A stretch of 21,079 nucleotides of DNA. Source: Sulfopaludibacter sp035551455. GTDB taxonomy: Bacteria > Acidobacteriota > Terriglobia > Bryobacterales > Bryobacteraceae. How positions within the stretch are numbered: the stretch's first letter is position 1; each line of letters opens with the position of its first letter. Both the position numbers and the translations under genes were made by a program. The notes beneath the pieces are model-generated. The model had not been told where the DNA came from, ran no database searches, and saw nothing but the letters and a program-made list of their open reading frames with translations. Shown here piece by piece: positions 17,246 to 21,079 of this stretch. The DNA lies in assembly GCA_035551455.1 (NCBI GenBank), contig DASZMZ010000228.1, positions 1 through 21,079 of the forward strand. The letters are read 5' to 3'.

Positions 17246-18598
17246 TTGACAGACCTGCTCCAGCGCGTTGCCGCCACCATCGCCCGCTACGCCATGCTCC
17301 GACCCGGCGACCGGGTGGCCGTAGCCGTTTCCGGCGGCGCCGACTCCGTCTGCCTGCTCCATATCCTGGCCTCCCTCGCCTACCCGGTCCACATCCTTCA
17401 TTTGAATCATCATCTCCGCGGCGCGGAGTCCGATCAGGACGCCGAATTCGTCCGCGGCCTCGGATTTCCGGCAACCATCCGGGATGTCGACTTCTCCGCG
17501 ATTGCCGGAAATCTCGAACAAGCCGCCCGGCAGGCCCGCCTCGCCTTCTTCAAGGAGGCAATCGCCGCCGGCGTCGTGGACCGCGTGGCCGTCGGTCACA
17601 CGCGATCCGATCAGGCGGAGACCGTGCTGTTTCGATTTCTGCGAGGCTCAGGCAGCGCGGGACTCTCCGGTATCCGGCCAGTCACCAGCGACGGCCTGAT
17701 CCGCCCCCTGATCGAGCTCGACCGTGCCGATGTCGAGCAGTATCTACGCCAGCGCGCCATCCCGTGGCGCGAGGATTCGACCAACGCCAGCCTACGATTC
17801 GCCCGCAATCAGATCCGTCACAGCCTCATGCCGCTCCTGGCCCGCGAGTGGAATCCGGCCATCGCCGAAACCCTGGCCCACACCGCTGTCTGGGCTCAGG
17901 GCGAAGAGGCCTACTGGGAGGCGGAACTGGACCGCCTGGCGCCCGGCCGCCTGCTCCAAAAAGCCGGCGCCGTCCTGCTCTGCCTGGACCATTTGCCCGA
18001 AGCCGCCGCCCGCCGCCTGATCCGCCGGGCCATCGAACAGGCCAAGGGCGACCTGCGCGGCATCGATTTCCGCCACGTGGAGGCCGTGCTCGCCATGGCT
18101 CGACGCCCGCAAGGTCATGGCCATGTATCGGTTCCGGGGCTGGAGGTGGTCCGATCCTTCGAGTGGATCCGGCTATCCGGCCATGACTCGGCCGCGCCAT
18201 ACCGCCTGCCCGCCGCGGTTCCCGGAATCGTCCGCCTGCCCGGAACCGGCACCGCTCTTTCCCTGGAACTGATTGAAAGAAGGGAAACTTTCGAGGGGCC
18301 GGATTCCGTATATAATTGTGGGATGGGTTGGTTAGACTGGCATCGTGTGTCCAGTCCGCTCGAATTTCGGAGCTGGGCGCCGGGGGATCGGTATCAACCT
18401 TTGGGGAGCAGCGGGACAGAAAAGATCAAGACCCTATTCCACCGCGCGCGTATTCCATTGTGGGAGCGGCGCGGCTGGCCCGTTCTCTGGGATGGCTCCG
18501 CGATTGTATGGGCGCGCCGCTTCGGACCGTCCTCGCAGGCTGCGGCAAATTCCAGCAGCACCGTGGTTCTGCAAATTCGGGAATCTGACGCTGGCTGA
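17246..18598 (+). CDS. tilS: tRNA(Ile)-lysidine synthase
   Basis: TilS joins lysine to cytidine 34 of the tRNA-Ile that reads AUA, changing both its codon and amino-acid identity; it is essential in most bacteria. The ATP-binding PP-loop motif SGGADS is at residues 29-34 (VAVAVSGGADSVCLLH), followed by the HLNHHLRG and VGHTRSDQAET segments of the N-type ATPase domain. The C-terminal TilS_C region is at about 372-436 (SWAPGDRYQPLGSSG onward). At 450 residues it is a full-length member. The start is TTG at 17246; the first in-frame ATG (17294, residue 17) would begin directly before the PP-loop region and remove a helix that relatives have, so TTG is preferred with moderate confidence. It precedes ftsH by 64 nt, a pairing conserved in many bacteria. 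Confidence 0.93.
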   Translation: MTDLLQRVAATIARYAMLRPGDRVAVAVSGGADSVCLLHILASLAYPVHILHLNHHLRGAESDQDAEFVRGLGFPATIRDVDFSAIAGNLEQAARQARLAFFKEAIAAGVVDRVAVGHTRSDQAETVLFRFLRGSGSAGLSGIRPVTSDGLIRPLIELDRADVEQYLRQRAIPWREDSTNASLRFARNQIRHSLMPLLAREWNPAIAETLAHTAVWAQGEEAYWEAELDRLAPGRLLQKAGAVLLCLDHLPEAAARRLIRRAIEQAKGDLRGIDFRHVEAVLAMARRPQGHGHVSVPGLEVVRSFEWIRLSGHDSAAPYRLPAAVPGIVRLPGTGTALSLELIERRETFEGPDSVYNCGMGWLDWHRVSSPLEFRSWAPGDRYQPLGSSGTEKIKTLFHRARIPLWERRGWPVLWDGSAIVWARRFGPSSQAAANSSSTVVLQIRESDAG

Positions 18599-18653
18599 AG
18601 GAAATTGGAATCTGGATTACAAGCAACGGCGTCTATGCAAGTAGGGCCGGTAC

Positions 18654-18658
18654 GGAGG
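18654..18658 (+). promoter_or_regulatory. Ribosome binding site (GGAGG) that selects the GTG start of ftsH
   Basis: GGAGG, four bases before GTG 18663, is the best Shine-Dalgarno in the tilS-ftsH gap. The spacing is short but it supports the GTG start, which also yields the normal FtsH N-terminal transmembrane segment. Confidence 0.6.
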
Positions 18659-18662
18659 TTTC

Positions 18663-20573
18663 GTGAATTCTAATATCAAGACAATCATATTTTGGGTGAT
18701 TCTGTTTTGCGTGGCGGGACTGCTGTTTCTGGTAGTTCATAACAGTCAGGGCCGCAAAGAGGCGGAGTTCACCTTCACTGAATTCATGGCCAAGGTGCAG
18801 GACAAGCAGGTTAAAACGGCCACGATCAACGGCAGCGACGTGCATGGCGAAATGGCCGGCGGCGCCAGCTATCACACCACCATTCCCACCAACTATCCCA
18901 CCATCTACGACAAACTGGATGCCAATGGCGTGGCCACCACGGTGAAAGACCAGAGCGCCGGGAGTTGGATTTCGATCCTGCTGAACGCCTCGCCGTTCAT
19001 CGTACTGATCGCCTTCTGGATCTTCATGATGCGCCAGATGCAAAGCGGCGGGAACAAGGCGCTGAGCTTCGGCAAGAGCCGCGCGCGCCTCCACTCGTCC
19101 CAGCAGAAGAAGGTCACGTTCAAGGACGTGGCGGGCGTGGAAGAGGCCAAGGAAGAGCTGCAGGAGATCATCGAGTTCCTCCGCGAGCCGCAGAAATTCC
19201 AGAAACTGGGCGGACGCATTCCCAAAGGCGTGCTGCTGATCGGGCCTCCCGGAACAGGCAAGACGCTGTTGGCCCGCGCCATTGCCGGGGAAGCCAGTGT
19301 ACCGTTCTTCTCGATCTCCGGTTCAGACTTCGTGGAAATGTTCGTAGGCGTCGGCGCCAGCCGTGTGCGCGACCTGTTCGAGCAGGGTAAGAAGAATGCC
19401 CCGTGCATCATCTTCATCGACGAAATCGACGCCGTGGGCCGCCATCGCGGCGCAGGACTCGGCGGTGGACACGATGAGCGCGAACAGACGCTGAATCAAT
19501 TGCTCGTGGAAATGGATGGCTTTGAGTCCAACGAAGGCGTGATCCTGGTAGCTGCCACCAACCGTCCCGACGTGCTGGACCCCGCATTGCTCCGGCCGGG
19601 CCGTTTCGACCGCCGCGTGGTGGTGGGCCGTCCCGACGTACAGGGTCGCGAGGCGATTCTGCGGGTGCACACCAAGAAAATTCCGTTGGGCGAGAATGTG
19701 GATCTTTCGGTGCTGGCCCGCGGGACACCCGGTCTGGCGGGCGCGGACTTGGCCAACCTGGTCAACGAAGCGGCGCTGAATGCCGCACGGCAGAACCGCA
19801 AAGTGGTCATGATGATTGATTTCGAACTGGCCAAGGACAAAATCCTGATGGGCGCGGAACGGAAGTCCATGATCCTGAGCGACGCGGAAAAGCGCAACAC
19901 CGCCTATCACGAAGCAGGACACGCACTGGTGGCGGCCGTGATTCCGAATGCCGATCCGCTGCACAAAGTGACCATCATTCCCCGCGGCATGGCCCTGGGT
20001 GTCACCATGCAGTTGCCCATCGACGACAAGCATTCCTACGACAAGGACTACCTGCTGGCGCAGTTGACCATTCTGATGGCCGGCCGTATCGCCGAAGAAA
20101 AGTACATGCACCACATGACCACCGGTGCCGGCAACGATATTGAGCGAGCCACGGACTTGGCCCGCAAAATGGTCTGCGAGTGGGGCATGAGCGAACTGGG
20201 ACCGTTGAGCTTCGGCAAAAAGGAAGAGCAGATCTTCCTCGGCCGCGAAATCGCGCAGCATCGCGACTATAGCGAAGAGACGGCCATCCGCATCGATGAG
20301 CAGGTGAAGAAACTGGTGCAGGGCGGCTACGACCGCGCCGTGGAAATCATCGACAAGCATACCGAAGCCATGGTGCTGATTGCCGAAGCGCTGCTGGTCC
20401 GTGAGATTCTGGACGGCGCAGAAGTGCTGGCGCTGATCAATCACGAAACCTTGCCGCCGATTTCGAAATCGGGCGGAAAGGATTCCGAAGATCACACTCA
20501 GCAGGTGCTGCGTCCGGAGGGCGGCCGCCGCGTGACGGGGCTATCCGAAGGGGAGCGTCCTCAGCCGGCGTGA
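18663..20573 (+). CDS. ftsH: ATP-dependent zinc metalloprotease FtsH
   Basis: FtsH is a membrane-anchored hexameric AAA+ protease that degrades misfolded membrane proteins and selected regulators. The 636-residue protein has TM1 at about 7-26, a periplasmic domain at about 30-100, TM2 at about 103-123, and the AAA domain with Walker A GPPGTGKT (194-201), Walker B IIFIDEID (249-256) and the second region of homology TNRPDVLDPALLRPGRFDRR (299-318). The pore motif FVEMFVGVGASRVRD follows the Walker A region. The zinc protease site is HEAGH (416-420) with D492 as the likely third ligand. All catalytic elements are intact. The start codon is GTG. The stop overlaps the GTG of the next gene by four bases (GTGA), so the two are translationally coupled. 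tilS lies 64 nt upstream. Confidence 0.97.
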   Translation: MNSNIKTIIFWVILFCVAGLLFLVVHNSQGRKEAEFTFTEFMAKVQDKQVKTATINGSDVHGEMAGGASYHTTIPTNYPTIYDKLDANGVATTVKDQSAGSWISILLNASPFIVLIAFWIFMMRQMQSGGNKALSFGKSRARLHSSQQKKVTFKDVAGVEEAKEELQEIIEFLREPQKFQKLGGRIPKGVLLIGPPGTGKTLLARAIAGEASVPFFSISGSDFVEMFVGVGASRVRDLFEQGKKNAPCIIFIDEIDAVGRHRGAGLGGGHDEREQTLNQLLVEMDGFESNEGVILVAATNRPDVLDPALLRPGRFDRRVVVGRPDVQGREAILRVHTKKIPLGENVDLSVLARGTPGLAGADLANLVNEAALNAARQNRKVVMMIDFELAKDKILMGAERKSMILSDAEKRNTAYHEAGHALVAAVIPNADPLHKVTIIPRGMALGVTMQLPIDDKHSYDKDYLLAQLTILMAGRIAEEKYMHHMTTGAGNDIERATDLARKMVCEWGMSELGPLSFGKKEEQIFLGREIAQHRDYSEETAIRIDEQVKKLVQGGYDRAVEIIDKHTEAMVLIAEALLVREILDGAEVLALINHETLPPISKSGGKDSEDHTQQVLRPEGGRRVTGLSEGERPQPA

Positions 20574-21079
20574 CCCGCTTCCCGGTTTACCTGTTCGACA
20601 TTGACGGCACCTTGCTGGATTCCGCCGAAGATATCTGCGGCGCGGTCCAGCAGGTGCTGGAGACCACCAGCCGCGAGCCGGTGACGTTCGAATTCCTCAA
20701 GGGCTATATCGGCCTGCATCTTCTGGATCTCTTCCAGGATCTTTTCCCCACCTACACGCCGGAGCAGTACGACGAGTTCATTCGTCAATACCGGGCTTTT
20801 TATCTTGCGCGCGGCCACAAGCTGACGCGGATTTATCCGGGCGTCGCCGAAGGCCTCGCCGCGTTGGGCGGCCGGAAATCGACGGCTACCACCAAGGGCT
20901 CGCCCACCACGAAGCTGATCCTGGAGCAGTTCGGCCTTCTCCCCCATTTCGAGCATGTGCAAGGCACCGACGGCTTTCCATGCAAGCCCGCCCCCGACGT
21001 GATCTTAATGGCTCTGGCCGCATTAGGAGCCAAACCCGAGGACGCACTGTTCGTCGGCGATTCCCCGGCCGACATGGAG
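20570..21079 (+). CDS. HAD-family hydrolase, phosphoglycolate phosphatase-like (partial, cut by the right edge)
   Basis: An open frame of 170 codons begins with GTG at 20570, overlapping the ftsH stop by four bases (GTGA), and continues past the window end. HAD motif I is DIDGTLLDS with the nucleophile D10 and D12; motif II is the Thr in STATTKGSP (T107 or T108); motif III is K139 in CKPAPD; motif IV is VGDSPADM with D164. The alpha-helical cap between residues about 20 and 90 is of the type seen in Gph/beta-phosphoglucomutase-like enzymes. Such proteins remove phosphate from 2-phosphoglycolate or other small phosphate esters in the cytoplasm; the exact substrate cannot be read. The start is set by the overlap and by the motif I position close to the N-terminus; there is no separate strong Shine-Dalgarno. 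Confidence 0.9.
   Translation, partial: MTRFPVYLFDIDGTLLDSAEDICGAVQQVLETTSREPVTFEFLKGYIGLHLLDLFQDLFPTYTPEQYDEFIRQYRAFYLARGHKLTRIYPGVAEGLAALGGRKSTATTKGSPTTKLILEQFGLLPHFEHVQGTDGFPCKPAPDVILMALAALGAKPEDALFVGDSPADME

Overview
The window is GC-rich, densely packed bacterial DNA and reads as a chromosomal segment from an acidobacterium, most likely of the Solibacter/Bryobacter type. The reasons are an ADOP-family permease (a family strongly expanded in Acidobacteria), a Tat-exported GH116 glycosidase, secreted amidohydrolase and M28 enzymes, a small bacterial SET-domain protein, and alternative GTG/TTG starts. This assignment is an inference from gene content, not from a marker gene. Twelve complete protein genes and two edge-truncated ones account for almost all of the sequence. 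No stretch over about 200 bases lacks a gene. I saw no rRNA, tRNA, CRISPR array, insertion sequence or phage gene.

Layout. (1) 1-1368 (-): a polytopic membrane protein, cut by the left edge, resembling an ABC-2 type permease. It is divergent from an 820-residue ADOP/MacB-like permease (1421-3883, +). (2) 3888-5732 (-): a secreted imidazolonepropionase-like amidohydrolase with a C-terminal CIA30-like domain. It is convergent with the ADOP gene (4 nt gap) and divergent (24 nt gap) from a Tat-exported GH116 glucosylceramidase-like glycosidase (5757-8429, +). (3) After a small hairpin-plus-T-run terminator, murQ and murA (8499-10659, +) form a pair linking recycling and synthesis of peptidoglycan amino sugars. 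(4) On the minus strand, a SET-domain methyltransferase gene is followed 12 nt later by a secreted M28 metallopeptidase gene (12674-10689). (5) amt, glnB and glnD (12835-17046, +) form a nitrogen-control operon: ammonium channel, PII signal protein and the enzyme that uridylylates PII. (6) tilS, ftsH and a HAD phosphatase (17246 to the right edge, +) form a housekeeping group around the widely conserved tilS-ftsH pair.

Most of the window is ordinary core and envelope metabolism, and I did not find a convincing undescribed system. The points most worth a second look are the SET-methyltransferase/M28 peptidase pair, the amidohydrolase-CIA30 fusion sharing a 24 nt divergent spacer with the GH116 enzyme, the murQ-murA coupling, the amt-glnB-glnD operon with an overlapping glnB/glnD junction, and the unassigned membrane protein at the left edge. 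All family assignments come from reading motifs; no database search was possible.
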